In this document: piece after piece, positions 17,019-25,307 of the stretch | Layout: each line of letters opens with the position of its first letter | Numbering within the stretch: the stretch's first letter is position 1 | Source of the DNA: Catenibacterium mitsuokai | GTDB taxonomy: Bacteria; Bacillota_I; Bacilli_A; Erysipelotrichales; Coprobacillaceae | Reading direction: 5' to 3' | Assembly (NCBI RefSeq): GCF_025148785.1 | Contig: NZ_CP102271.1 | Coordinates: 2,287,972-2,351,971, forward strand | DNA: 64,000 bases | Program-made: the position numbers and the translations under genes | Notes under the pieces: model-generated | Told to the model about the DNA's origin: nothing | The model's database searches: none | What the model saw: only the letters and a program-made list of their open reading frames with translations

Positions 17019-17061
17019 GGTAGTGTCAAAAATCTATATCACATAGCATAAATACACTACC
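17019..17061. promoter_or_regulatory. 8-bp inverted repeat upstream of the RiPP precursor
   Basis: GGTAGTGT at 17019-17026 is exactly complementary to ACACTACC at 17054-17061. It lies in the leader region of the precursor transcript, 25 bases before the start codon. It may be an operator or an mRNA hairpin. Confidence 0.45.
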
Positions 17062-17089
17062 CTCAATTTTATCTATATAAACAGTAAAA

Positions 17090-17127
17090 TGATTACTGAG
17101 TATATCTTAGTAATCATCTTTTTTTCG
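17090..17127 (+). terminator. Terminator-like hairpin near the transposase gene start
   Basis: TGATTACT (17090-17097) pairs with AGTAATCA (17109-17116), followed by TCTTTTTTT. No plus-strand gene ends here. It probably belongs to the transposon end and shields it from outside transcription. Confidence 0.5.
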
Positions 17128-17204
17128 TATTTAACTAAAAAAGATGAAACCTCCTGTGTTATACTTTTAGCGCCAACCAAAATATCACGAAAGGATGTTT
17201 CATC

Positions 17205-18763
17205 ATGGAAAGTATAACACATTTAATTAATTCTATTGAATCTTTTTCTAAACAAAATTTTAAGTTCTCTCAGTATTTTCAGGCTTTGAATCTCCTTGGC
17301 AAGATTCCTGATACTGTTTCCTATCGTCTGAATAATATTGATGTTATTCATCATCTTGAAGAGGCTTCAAAACACATTGATTGGCTTAACAGTTTCTTTG
17401 AGGATAAGATCAATCCAATTACCAGGAAGGAACTATCCAAACTTAAATCCAGTAAGAATAAGGATGTTCAGATTCCTTATGCAGACTTCAAGATAGATGA
17501 GCCTCCTATATTCAGAGACGAGCTTATCAAGCAGATCTCATTTGAAGATATCATCAGAGAAAGCTACCTGAAACCTGTAAAGCGCAGAAGCGATGACTCC
17601 TTCACATTTGATGGCGTCTGTCCTTACTGTGGTGCTCCTAAAGAGTACATCTATGACAACAGCAGAGGAAGAGGCCAGTATAAATGCAAGGCCTGTAAGA
17701 ACACATTCACCTTAAAGACTACAGTCAAGGAAGATGTTGGAATATACTGTCCCTACTACAAGCATAAGCTCACTTTGCATCATGACCGCAATGGCTATCT
17801 CGTCTATGTCTGTCAAAATCATGACTGTTCATACTATAAGCATAACAAGAAGATCCAGGACAGTGATGATAGTGATTCACTTCTCACTTCAAGCAAGCAG
17901 TATCGTCTCCATTACCACTATCGTGATTTCAAGTTCAACTTAGAATCTCTCAAGAATGTCAGTAACGACTTGAATATAAGCTATAATCTATCCAGAATAC
18001 ACTTTGATTCTAAGGTTCTAAGGCTTATCCTGACCTATTACGTCAACTATGGCCTTGGCGCCAGAAAGACTGCTCTCATCATGAAACAGGTTCATGGCGT
18101 ACGTATTTCACATCAGACCGTCATTAACTACACTAATGGCGTATCAGCTCTTGTGAAGGATATGGTTGACCATTATCCCTATAAGATTGGTTCTGTATTA
18201 TCAGGTGATGAAACATACATCAAGGTAAGAGGAAAGAATCAGTATGTGTTCTTCTGGTCAGACCCTAGTTCGAAGTCATCACATCACATACCATCTATCC
18301 TACACGTGATACAGAATGCACCTGCAGATCAATCTATGACTGTCTGAGACACTATAACGGGAAGATTCCAGAGAACCTTACACTCATCACTGATGGCAAT
18401 CCTATTTACAATGCAGCTCAGGTATTCTTTGATATCAACGGCATCAAGTTCGACCTTCACCAGATAATCGGCGTTAAAAACAAAGATGAGATATTCAAGA
18501 AATACAGACCCTTCAAGCAGATTGAAGAGAGACTGAATCGAACATACAAGCAGAACTACTATGGAACTAACGGCTATGACAAGATAGAGGGTGCCAACAG
18601 CTATATGATTCTCTTTGTATGCTTCTTTAATTTTCTGAGACAACATTCATCACTGAAGTACAAGACACCTGTAACTGGCTTGTTTGATAATAATATGCTT
18701 ATGCCAGATCAGTGGCTCAAGCTCATTGAGATATCACATAAGTACCATCCAGCTGACAATTAA
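17205..18763 (+). pseudogene. Frameshifted DDE transposase (IS6/IS240-like fold)
   Basis: The first frame (17205-18347, 380 codons) carries two Zn-ribbon-like Cys blocks (CPYCGAP...CKACKNTF and CPYYKH...CQNHDCSYY) and the first catalytic Asp (GDETYIKVRGKNQYVFF), then stops. The second and third catalytic residues (LITDGNPIY and QIEERLNRTYK) and the C-terminus are in the -1 frame, open to TAA at 18761. The shift falls at about 18330-18335, consistent with a one-base deletion between the first and second catalytic Asp. The element would be inactive unless a frameshift is programmed or the sequence is wrong. Element ends were not clearly identified. It sits upstream of the RiPP precursor. Confidence 0.8.
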
Positions 18764-18971
18764 TCATTTCTCCAAGCAGTGCTCAGGAGACGATACCCTC
18801 ATTGCGCCTTTTTTAGGTGTTTTTTTATTACCTTTATAATCATTCGGTTTAGAAAAATTCAAAATATTCAATTTTAATACTACATGAATGATATCGCATC
18901 GTTCATCGAGCCCTGAAATCTGTCATTCATCAAGTTTTTCATAAACTTTTGACTCTACCAACTTCTAAATT
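18764..18971. other. Short intergenic stretch with hairpin-forming sequences
   Basis: It contains a GCGCCTTTTTTAGGTGTTTTTTT terminator-like tail of the transposase and an imperfect nine-base inverted repeat (ATGAATGAT/ATCGTTCAT) at about 18884-18906. No gene is seen. Confidence 0.35.
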
Positions 18972-19409
18972 CTAAATAGTTTCCATACATTCGACTGAAT
19001 CTTCAACAATATTTAGCTCTGACCCAATCATAGAACAACAATATGATATAATTTCTTTTTCTGGCAAAACAACAATTGGAAAATATAGTAACTTCTTTGA
19101 TTCAGGCATTACACCCAGTATATTTTTAATATAGGTAATATCACCTTCAGATAAGGTTGAAACACTGTGGAAATGTGTATGAAATAACCCATAAAATTCA
19201 ATATCCTTCTCTGCCCATTCAAGAAGGATAGAATTCAACATTTCAACATTTGGCGTATAATGACAATGCCTAAATTCATCTTGCTTGCCCTCATCAAATA
19301 CTACAGATGTAATCGTGTTATTATTACCTTCTAGCATACCTCCTGATTCAGGCATATGTTCAGGAACATTGTTGATTATTTTCTCATATATTGACTTAAG
19401 AATTCTCAT
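18972..19409 (-). CDS. JAMM/MPN-type metalloprotease-like protein
   Basis: A 145-residue protein with the complete JAMM signature: a Glu and Gly block (PESGGMLEGNN, about 21-31), then HTHFHSVSTLSEGD (about 77-90), which gives the H-x-H ... S-x-x-D zinc site. JAMM proteins cut isopeptide or peptide bonds, for example removing ubiquitin-like tags or processing signalling proteins. It follows the Sel1-repeat gene by 27 bases on the same strand and ends the accessory operon region. No ubiquitin-like, E1 or E2 gene is present in the window, so the partner is unknown. It is about the length of a stand-alone JAMM domain. Confidence 0.75.
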   Translation of the reverse strand: MRILKSIYEKIINNVPEHMPESGGMLEGNNNTITSVVFDEGKQDEFRHCHYTPNVEMLNSILLEWAEKDIEFYGLFHTHFHSVSTLSEGDITYIKNILGVMPESKKLLYFPIVVLPEKEIISYCCSMIGSELNIVEDSVECMETI

Positions 19410-19436
19410 AACAATATACTCCCTTTCAAATATCGT

Positions 19437-20063
19437 TTATTTTGGGTTATCTAGATATTGTGGATAATTACAACGAGCATCATTCATTACATCTAGAATA
19501 TATTCGCTACCTCCTGGAATTCCATTATCAACCAAATGATTAAGAAGTGTTAGTGCATCAGCACTTTCCTTAGGAGCATTATCAACATGTAAATAGGCAC
19601 AAGATAACCAAAAAACCACATCATCTAATGTATATCCATTATGATCACCTATCATAATCATATTAGCCAATTCTATTTGTGATTTTGCATGTCCTTGTTT
19701 AGCCGCCATTTCAAAATATTGCAATGCTTTTCTTTCTCTTCCAAATAATCCTATTTTTCCTGTGTTATAAAGAAATCCTAACATATACTGTCCAAAGGCA
19801 GATCCATTGTCAGCACCTATTTTCAAATATTTAACTCCTGTTTTTTTATCCTTGGGGATACCATAACCAAATAATAAATGTATCGCAGTTCTGACATGAG
19901 CTTCTATATGACCGTGATCTGCTGCCATCTTATAATACTTATATGCAAGTGTATCACTCTTCTCAACATTCATTCCTGCATTATAACAACCAGCAACCTT
20001 TATCATAGCATTCACATCACCACTCTCAGCTTGCGCAATTAATGCTTTAAAATCTTGATCCAT
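19437..20063 (-). CDS. Sel1-repeat (TPR-like) protein
   Basis: A 208-residue cytoplasmic protein built of Sel1-like repeats, for example SDTLAYKYYKMAADHGHIEA, KTGVKYLKIGADNGSAFGQY and RKALQYFEMAAKQGHAKSQ, spaced about 36-38 residues apart. Sel1 repeats form alpha-solenoids used as protein-protein scaffolds, and in bacteria they are frequent in effector and secretion-associated loci. It lies directly ahead of the JAMM gene and may deliver substrates to it. There is no signal peptide. Confidence 0.8.
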   Translation of the reverse strand: MDQDFKALIAQAESGDVNAMIKVAGCYNAGMNVEKSDTLAYKYYKMAADHGHIEAHVRTAIHLLFGYGIPKDKKTGVKYLKIGADNGSAFGQYMLGFLYNTGKIGLFGRERKALQYFEMAAKQGHAKSQIELANMIMIGDHNGYTLDDVVFWLSCAYLHVDNAPKESADALTLLNHLVDNGIPGGSEYILDVMNDARCNYPQYLDNPK

Positions 20064-20222
20064 AACTAACTCCTTTCTCGCTTCTATTATCTATATCAGT
20101 ACATATTAAACTTTTACTTCCATATCGATTGTGAAGCGTTTTCTTTTTTCTTGTTAATATATTATTAACATCTTTTCCACATTATTTTTGTTTATATGCA
20201 ATAAAAGATTTTTAAAATTCAT

Positions 20223-20609
20223 TTAACGTTCTATACACGCTCTATAACGAAAAGCCGTTGTGAGTGTAATGCTCACAACGACTTTTTTTATGTCTTCATC
20301 TGTATCTGTAGAAAACTTAAAAGGTATCTTCTTATCTATCTTATAGGTCGTACTGTATTCATGTAATTCATTATTTTCGTCATATGTCTTAATCTGAATG
20401 TTGATATATTCTTCTTTAAACTTATATGAGTTAATATGCAGACATAGACTATAATGATCACCATCTATACGTGATTTAGAAGTAGTACATGTAATCCCAT
20501 AGGGTGCATCTATTTCTACAGCGATAGATGTCTCAAAGCGATGATATGCAAAATAAAGAGTAATAACTGCAACAATAGATAGACCTATTATAAACTTCTT
20601 CTTTCTCAT
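20223..20609 (-). CDS. Small membrane-anchored protein of unknown function
   Basis: A 128-residue protein with a Lys/Arg start (MRKKK) and one hydrophobic helix (about 6-21), followed by a beta-rich extracytoplasmic part (AVEIDAPYGITC, YINIQIKTYDENNELHEY, KKVVVSITL). No family is recognized. It lies upstream of the Sel1 and JAMM genes with a 160-base gap. Its start has GGGAGGCGA nearby. It could be a surface or immunity component of the same region, but nothing in the sequence proves that. Confidence 0.6.
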   Translation of the reverse strand: MRKKKFIIGLSIVAVITLYFAYHRFETSIAVEIDAPYGITCTTSKSRIDGDHYSLCLHINSYKFKEEYINIQIKTYDENNELHEYSTTYKIDKKIPFKFSTDTDEDIKKVVVSITLTTAFRYRACIER

Positions 20610-20715
20610 ATCATCGCCTCCCCTCTTATTAATATTCTAACATAGATATATGAATTATTAGAATTTTTTATGAAGGTATTGAAACTATTACAAGCAAAAT
20701 TATTCTGCTCAATTG

Positions 20716-20760
20716 TTAATACTTTTTATTTGAATCATTATAGATTAAATTCTTTTTAGA
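20716..20760 (-). pseudogene. Displaced 3' end of the small gene interrupted by the IS1595-like element
   Basis: Removing the element and one copy of the four-base duplication TAGA joins this 45-base piece in frame to the 5' part at 21984-22152. The tail encodes KKNLIYNDSNKKY and then TAA. Confidence 0.75.
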
Positions 20761-21983
20761 AACGCTCAATTTAAGAAAATTGTTGCTTTGAGTAATCTTA
20801 TTCAGCGAATATACCATAACGATATTCGTAATATGCTTCCTTAAGTGAAATAGGCATAGGTGTAGCTCTTACCATTTCATTACTGAAAGCCTCAGTATCC
20901 ATCATCATTCTTAGAATCTCAGATGCCATTTCCTTTCTCTTGAATGTATACTTAGCCTGCTTCTTAAGAAGCAGGAAATCTAGATAACCTTGTATGTATC
21001 TGGTGCCAACGCCTCTTGTTGTCTGTATCATTGAGCTTACTTCTGTCATCATCTCATTGACAGCTCCTAATGATTTACCATCATCAGTAAGATATCTCTT
21101 CTCTAAAGGAGATGTCTTTATCTTATTGTTTACTGCTTCAAGATAGTTGGCAAACTGCTGTATGCTTGCCTTTGAATCTGATATGAACTCTTCCACATCC
21201 TTAAAGTAGTCTTTATTCGCTTTATATTTATCGAATGACTCACTTCCAAGACCTGATACCTGCATCATCATATGATCATTTTCATCTGTAGCACAGACAA
21301 TGGCAACCTTGTGATGAGATATTCCTCTATATGCAGCCTGTTTACCTCTTTTCTTTGAGTATCTAGGCATATTTTGAGGACGTGTTCCCTTTAGGTTTAT
21401 ACTTTTATACTGTGTATCTATTTCAACTTCACCAGATAATTTCTGATGACCCATGATTTCAGATGCTGCATGATAAAGTTTATGACGCATATAGAAGCAG
21501 GTCGTCTTGCTTGTCTCTAAGACTTGAGCCTCACCCTCTAGAGGCATTTTATATAGTTCCAGTTCAATGAAGTGAAGCCACTGGTCCAAAGTAAAATGAG
21601 ACCAGTAGAATAAGGTGTTGGTTCTATCACTAAAAGACTTGTGACAGTCAAGACAGATATATCTCTGATGTCTGTTCTTATCTTTTCCATTCTTCTTGAA
21701 ATGGACTGAACCACATATAGGGCATGCCTTATGAGATGGATCAATGTCTTCATCATCCTGTTCATATAATGATTCGATAAGTTTATTTACATAATCCTTA
21801 TCCTTAGATCTTAAATAGTTTTTTACCTGGTTTTCAGTTATCATAGCACTCACCTGACCTTTTAAGATCATTTTACAACTGTTCGAGAAATGATGATTTG
21901 AGTTAGGTGGCTATAAAGTAGAAAAATAGGCGTTAAGTTAAATTTAATGATCTAGTAGCAACATTTTTCATAAACTTAGCGTT
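20761..21983 (-). mobile_element. IS1595-like insertion sequence (1,223 bp)
   Basis: Terminal inverted repeats of about 27 bases (left from 20761, right to 21983) agree at all but four positions, and start AACGCT at each end. TAGA flanks both ends (20757-20760 and 21984-21987). The element carries one transposase gene on the minus strand and has interrupted a small gene, which is restored exactly when the element is removed. Confidence 0.85.
20798..21844 (-). CDS. IS1595-family-like transposase
   Basis: A transposase of about 348 residues. An N-terminal zinc ribbon CPICGS...NRHQRYICLDCHKSFSDRT (about 42-75) is typical of IS1595/ISXO2-like enzymes. The first catalytic Asp lies in GEVEIDTQYKSINL, a second Asp in FISDSKASIQQFA, and the C-terminal helix region TRYIQGYLDFLLLKKQ matches the usual end. 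ATG at 21844 is preferred over the one nine codons earlier because AGGTGAG lies at the right spacing. It occupies nearly the whole element between the inverted repeats and appears intact. Confidence 0.85.
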   Translation of the reverse strand: MITENQVKNYLRSKDKDYVNKLIESLYEQDDEDIDPSHKACPICGSVHFKKNGKDKNRHQRYICLDCHKSFSDRTNTLFYWSHFTLDQWLHFIELELYKMPLEGEAQVLETSKTTCFYMRHKLYHAASEIMGHQKLSGEVEIDTQYKSINLKGTRPQNMPRYSKKRGKQAAYRGISHHKVAIVCATDENDHMMMQVSGLGSESFDKYKANKDYFKDVEEFISDSKASIQQFANYLEAVNNKIKTSPLEKRYLTDDGKSLGAVNEMMTEVSSMIQTTRGVGTRYIQGYLDFLLLKKQAKYTFKRKEMASEILRMMMDTEAFSNEMVRATPMPISLKEAYYEYRYGIFAE

Positions 21984-22152
21984 TAGAAATAAAATTTGTT
22001 ATTTCTTGTTTTGTTTCAACGGCTTTTACCAATGCATCATAATATTCTTGCTGAGAACATTTATAATTTTTATAGCAAGGAACATATCCAAATATTTCTC
22101 TATATTTAATATTTATCAATCTACATTTTTTTCCAAACTCTATAGAATTCAT
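21984..22152 (-). pseudogene. 5' part of a small gene coupled to the metallopeptidase-like gene
   Basis: ATG at 22152 follows the stop of the HEYGH gene by one base (TAA-T-ATG) with AAGGAGATG as ribosome binding site, so translation is coupled. The intact product would be 69 residues (MNSIEFGKKCRLINIKYREI at its start, with FGYVPC and CSQQEYYDALVKAVETK). The IS1595-like element has replaced its last 13 residues by KR. A tiny gene coupled behind a putative toxin often encodes immunity, but this is inference; the family is not recognized. Confidence 0.65.
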
Positions 22153-22153
22153 A

Positions 22154-22662
22154 TTACATCTCCTTAAGTATTTCATTAAATTTTTCCCATGTATTAGGAA
22201 AATATTTCTTCATAAATTCACAAGACTCATTATTTCCTTGGGCTAGCATACTAAAATTATTTGCAAATATTTCTGCTTCACAATTACCAGATATATTCCA
22301 ATAATCATTATCATGTCCATAGTAAGCAATTCCTTCTTTTGAATAACTTTCCATAAGTTTTGGATCATTTTTAAATAGTGCTGACATATTATCCGATATT
22401 GCCATGTCAAAAGCTACATCTGATTTCACAAGGTTATCAATTAAATCATTTAAATTACTTAGTCCATCTTTTGTGTTAGAATCATATTTTTTCAAATCAT
22501 TCTTTATAGAAGTTACAAATTGTTCTGAATTAGAAATATCATTAAATTGATTATCTACAAAATGTCCGTATTCATGACTGAAAATTTCAGCATATTCAGA
22601 ATCGTCAATATTTTCCTCCATTTTTATTTTCTTATCTAAAAGATCATAATAACTGTCTAAAA
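22154..22662 (-). pseudogene. Truncated zinc-metallopeptidase-like protein with HEYGH motif
   Basis: The frame encodes about 170 residues outside the IS, from ILDSYYDLLDKK to the stop. The first residues of the open frame upstream of that come from the IS3 end and are not native. EIFSHEYGHFVDNQFND carries the gluzincin signature HExxH, and GNCEAEIFANNFSMLAQG may supply the downstream Glu ligand, as in many bacterial effector peptidases. The N-terminal part has been cut off by the IS3-family element. The 5' part may be the ORF at 24666-25169 on the other side of the element. Likely a secreted or translocated effector, now broken. Confidence 0.65.
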
Positions 22663-22708
22663 TGGACCCTGTAAAAAGGACACGATAAAAAAGGATATTT
22701 ATTTCGTG

Positions 22709-22730
22709 ACCCTGTTTTACAGGGTTTTTA
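22709..22730 (+). terminator. Inward-blocking terminator at the left end of the IS3 element
   Basis: ACCCTG-TTTTA-CAGGGT followed by TTTTT, between the left inverted repeat and orfA. A likely -10 (TATAAT) follows at 22741-22746. The hairpin would stop transcription entering from outside. Confidence 0.6.
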
Positions 22731-22769
22731 TTTTGCATAGTATAATGATTATAGAATGGTGGTGTTATT

Positions 22770-23198
22770 ATGGGAGTAAACTATTTTAGTGATGAACAAG
22801 TAAAGGAACTCGAAAAGAATCCATATGTAAAGAAAGTATCTATCAAAAGCATAACCTATTCAGAAAAATTCAAAGAACTCTTCTGGATTGATTTACAGAA
22901 AGGCATGATGCCTGGAAACATATTTAGAAAGTATGGATTTGATCCTCATATGTTAGGATCTAGTCGAACTCTCAAGTTCACAGATCGTGTAAGGAAAGAA
23001 GCAGCAAGGGAAGAAGGATTCAAGGATACCAGAGGCACAAAATCCGGAAGACCTTCTACAAAGAATCTTACCATTGAGGAACAGCTAGAAAGGCTTAAGC
23101 AGAAAAATAAAATTCTCCAGCAGGAGAACGATTTTTTAAAAAGAGTGAGATTTATCAACAGAAAGCAAATATTAAAACTGCAGAAGGGCAAACAATAA
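22770..23198 (+). CDS. IS3-family transposase OrfA
   Basis: A 142-residue DNA-binding subunit with a helix-turn-helix (LQKGMMPGNIFRKYGFDPHM region) and a C-terminal leucine-zipper-like helix (NLTIEEQLERLKQKNKILQQ). It is longer than most OrfA proteins (about 90-110). The end of the gene holds the slippery sequence TTTTTTAAAAAG at 23132-23143, where a -1 shift would fuse it to OrfB. Confidence 0.88.
   Translation: MGVNYFSDEQVKELEKNPYVKKVSIKSITYSEKFKELFWIDLQKGMMPGNIFRKYGFDPHMLGSSRTLKFTDRVRKEAAREEGFKDTRGTKSGRPSTKNLTIEEQLERLKQKNKILQQENDFLKRVRFINRKQILKLQKGKQ
23132..23143 (+). promoter_or_regulatory. Probable programmed -1 frameshift site of the IS3 transposase
   Basis: TTTTTTAAAAAG in the orfA frame. 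The -1 frame is open from here into orfB (KSEIYQQKANIKTAEGQTIR leads to the OrfB start), which would give the OrfAB transposase. Confidence 0.7.
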
Positions 23199-23212
23199 GA
23201 GAAAAATATAAA

Positions 23213-24247
23213 ATGATAGATAGAACTCTTGAATCACCTAGTAATAATCTGAGTGTCTCAGCATTATGTGATACTGCAGGTGTTTCAAGAAGTGGGTTCT
23301 ATTCATGGAAGAAACGAAAAGGTTCCATAAGCGAAAAAGAAGAACAAGACCGTAAGGATTTTGAACTGATTTTAGAAGCATACAGGTTCAAAGGATATGA
23401 CAAGGGCAGACGTGGTATTCATATGCGTCTTCTTCACATGGGCATTGTGATGAACCATAAAAAGATTTCAAGACTGATGAAGAAATACGGACTATTCTGT
23501 CCAATAAGAAAAGCCAATCCTGCAAGAAGAATGGCTAAGGCAATGAAAACATCAAATTATGCAGATAATATTCTAAACAGACACTTCGAGGAATATGGTC
23601 CTGGATATGTGCTTGAAACAGATATTACTTATCTATTCTACGGTCACAAAAGATCTAAAGCCTATCTATCGGTGATAAAGGATGGATTTACAAAGCAGAT
23701 TCTTGCATATGTATTATCACCGTCTTTAGAAGTAGACTTTGTCCTGGAGACAATCAATCAGCTTTACAGTAAACATAAGCATAATATTCACACTGATGCT
23801 TTGATACACAGTGATCAGGGTGTGCATTATACAAGTGTCAAGTTTATTGACTTACTCAAGAGCCTGGAAATCAGACAGTCAATGTCAAGAAGAGGAAACT
23901 GCTGGGACAACGCTCCCCAGGAATCCTTCTTCGGACATATGAAAGATGAGATAGGTAGATATACAGAGAATGCCTGCTCATATGAAGAACTAAAGGAAAT
24001 AATAGATTCCTATATGGTTTATTACAACAATGATCGTTATCAGTACAATCTGGCCAAACTTTCACCAAATGAATATTTTGAATATTATATAACTGGTGAA
24101 TACCCACTAATTCATGTCGCAAAGGAGCCTGATGAATATAAGGAAAAATTCAGACAGATAAGAAATAATCTTGATAGAAACTCAACGCTCGAGAAATTAG
24201 TAGCTATCCTTCAAAGAATAACTCATTTCAAACAGTCCATCAGGTAG
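23213..24247 (+). CDS. IS3-family transposase OrfB (IS150-like)
   Basis: A 344-residue integrase-core protein. The DDE residues are in VLETDITYLFY, LIHSDQGVHYTS and CWDNAPQESFFGHMKDE, with the IS3-typical spacing. It has an N-terminal HTH_21-like region (KGYDKGRRGIHMRLLHMG). The catalytic protein is expected as an OrfAB fusion. Its last 51 bases overlap the opposite-strand passenger gene. It looks intact, so the element may be active. Confidence 0.93.
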   Translation: MIDRTLESPSNNLSVSALCDTAGVSRSGFYSWKKRKGSISEKEEQDRKDFELILEAYRFKGYDKGRRGIHMRLLHMGIVMNHKKISRLMKKYGLFCPIRKANPARRMAKAMKTSNYADNILNRHFEEYGPGYVLETDITYLFYGHKRSKAYLSVIKDGFTKQILAYVLSPSLEVDFVLETINQLYSKHKHNIHTDALIHSDQGVHYTSVKFIDLLKSLEIRQSMSRRGNCWDNAPQESFFGHMKDEIGRYTENACSYEELKEIIDSYMVYYNNDRYQYNLAKLSPNEYFEYYITGEYPLIHVAKEPDEYKEKFRQIRNNLDRNSTLEKLVAILQRITHFKQSIR

Positions 24248-24568
24248 TCTGCGTAAATGACTTCTGATTATATCTATATCATTATTACTTAATGATGCAA
24301 AGCCAAAATCATCCATCTTAGTGAATATAACAGTGCCATTAAAATAACCGTCAGCATCATCTGGAAATGATCTGTAAACAATAGTATGACCAGTATCATA
24401 TACACTTAAATCCTTTACAAGAAGATAGACTGATGGATCATCATCAAATATATAATCTCGGTAGTCAAATACACCAAGTTCATTTCTTATGACTTCCTTC
24501 ATTCTATCTGTTTCCAATACACATAAAACTCCATCTTTAATAATTACATATTTACATAGTTTACACAT
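24197..24568 (-). CDS. Passenger protein of the IS3 element, unknown function
   Basis: A 123-residue protein inside the element's terminal repeats, convergent with orfB and overlapping its end. It begins with a CKLCK motif and is rich in Asp/Phe/Tyr (FDYRDYIFDDDPSVYLLVKD, FTKMDDFGFASLSNND). It has a proper ribosome binding site, AGGAGG seven bases before ATG, which is buried in the 3' arm of a hairpin. No family is recognized. Possible roles are target-immunity, a regulator of transposition or a host-interaction protein. Coding status is supported by the ribosome binding site and length only. Confidence 0.55.
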   Translation of the reverse strand: MCKLCKYVIIKDGVLCVLETDRMKEVIRNELGVFDYRDYIFDDDPSVYLLVKDLSVYDTGHTIVYRSFPDDADGYFNGTVIFTKMDDFGFASLSNNDIDIIRSHLRRLPDGLFEMSYSLKDSY

Positions 24569-24572
24569 AAAA

Positions 24573-24605
24573 ATATCCTCCTGGTTAATTACACCTAGAG
24601 GATAT
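24573..24605 (-). promoter_or_regulatory. Hairpin that hides the ribosome binding site of the IS passenger gene
   Basis: ATATCCTC (24605-24598 on the minus strand) pairs exactly with GAGGATAT (24580-24573), which contains the Shine-Dalgarno. Transcripts entering from outside would fold and block translation, as known for several IS transposase genes. Confidence 0.5.
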
Positions 24606-24665
24606 CTTTATTTCTAATCATTTTTAAGCGCCTTTTTATTTAATGTCCTTGACTCGGGGTCCACA

Positions 24666-25169
24666 TTAGTCATCATCGATCACTTTTTCTACAGATAATT
24701 TATCTTTTAACATATTAGCAATATTTTTGACTTCATTAGGTGATTTTTTAAATAAATCATAAACCGTTTCTTTCCTATCGTCTGGCACCGCATCAAATGC
24801 ACCATCTATGTTGATATCTAAATCACGTTGATCAGCAAGCATTTCTTTACAGTTGTTCTCATAATTATTATTGATTATATTTTGTTCTTCATATCGACCT
24901 AAATGTGCATTTATCATCCTCTTAATGCTAGGCGTTTGTATATTATTTTTAGGTTCTAGATTCATTTTATCAGATTTATCTACTAAATCTAAATCATTAC
25001 CAAACTTACTTAATTCTATTTCTTTTAGTTTATCTAAATTAGATAATCGGTCTTCAAATAAATCACTAGTCTCCTCAGAAAATTCTTCTTGTATTGTTAC
25101 ATCTCCTTGAGTTTCAGGAACTGACACATCCATATAATTTTCAAAACGTTCACTCTTTCTTGTTCCCAT
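24666..25169 (-). CDS. Acidic, mostly disordered protein; possible N-terminal part of the HEYGH effector
   Basis: 167 residues starting MGTRKSERFENYMDVSVP, very rich in Asp, Glu, Asn and Lys, with no hydrophobic core; a short helix (ETVYDLFKKSPNEVKNIANM) lies near the end. ATG at 25169 has GGAGGG upstream and is preferred over one 15 codons earlier. The stop (VIDDD then TAA) falls one base outside the right end of the IS3 element. Either this is a complete small gene or it is the 5' half of the metallopeptidase gene whose 3' half lies beyond the element. It is on the same strand as, and 138 bases after, the J-like/TPR gene. Confidence 0.55.
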   Translation of the reverse strand: MGTRKSERFENYMDVSVPETQGDVTIQEEFSEETSDLFEDRLSNLDKLKEIELSKFGNDLDLVDKSDKMNLEPKNNIQTPSIKRMINAHLGRYEEQNIINNNYENNCKEMLADQRDLDINIDGAFDAVPDDRKETVYDLFKKSPNEVKNIANMLKDKLSVEKVIDDD

Positions 25170-25307
25170 TAAATCCCTCCAATGCCTTATAGCAAAAAAG
25201 TCCATCACATTCAATCTGTGATAGACTTAAAAATTACTTAACAGATTTAAATAGCTGCTAAAAATAAATTCAATATTCGAATTTTAATACGAAATTATAC
25301 TAATGTT

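Larger units (their letters stand above)
22663..24663 (+). mobile_element. IS3-family element (about 2.0 kb) carrying a passenger gene
   Basis: Terminal repeats start TGGACCC on both sides: 22663-22682 and, reversed, 24644-24663, with 15 of 20 bases matching and both ending in AGGACA. Inside are orfA, orfB with a -1 slippery site, and an opposite-strand 123-codon gene next to the right end. IS3 elements are normally 1.2-1.6 kb, so the extra 400 bases are unusual. No matching target duplication is seen at the borders, which suggests a later rearrangement. Confidence 0.8.

Noticed and set aside
18329-18646. Minus-strand 105-codon frame with hydrophobic stretches.
   Set aside because: It lies opposite the conserved C-terminal part of the frameshifted transposase, so it is a shadow frame.
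25262-25300. AT-rich sequence after the J-like gene similar to one near 18855-18890, considered as a repeated att-like site.
   Set aside because: The similarity is patchy and can be explained by AT-rich composition; no integrase gene is present.
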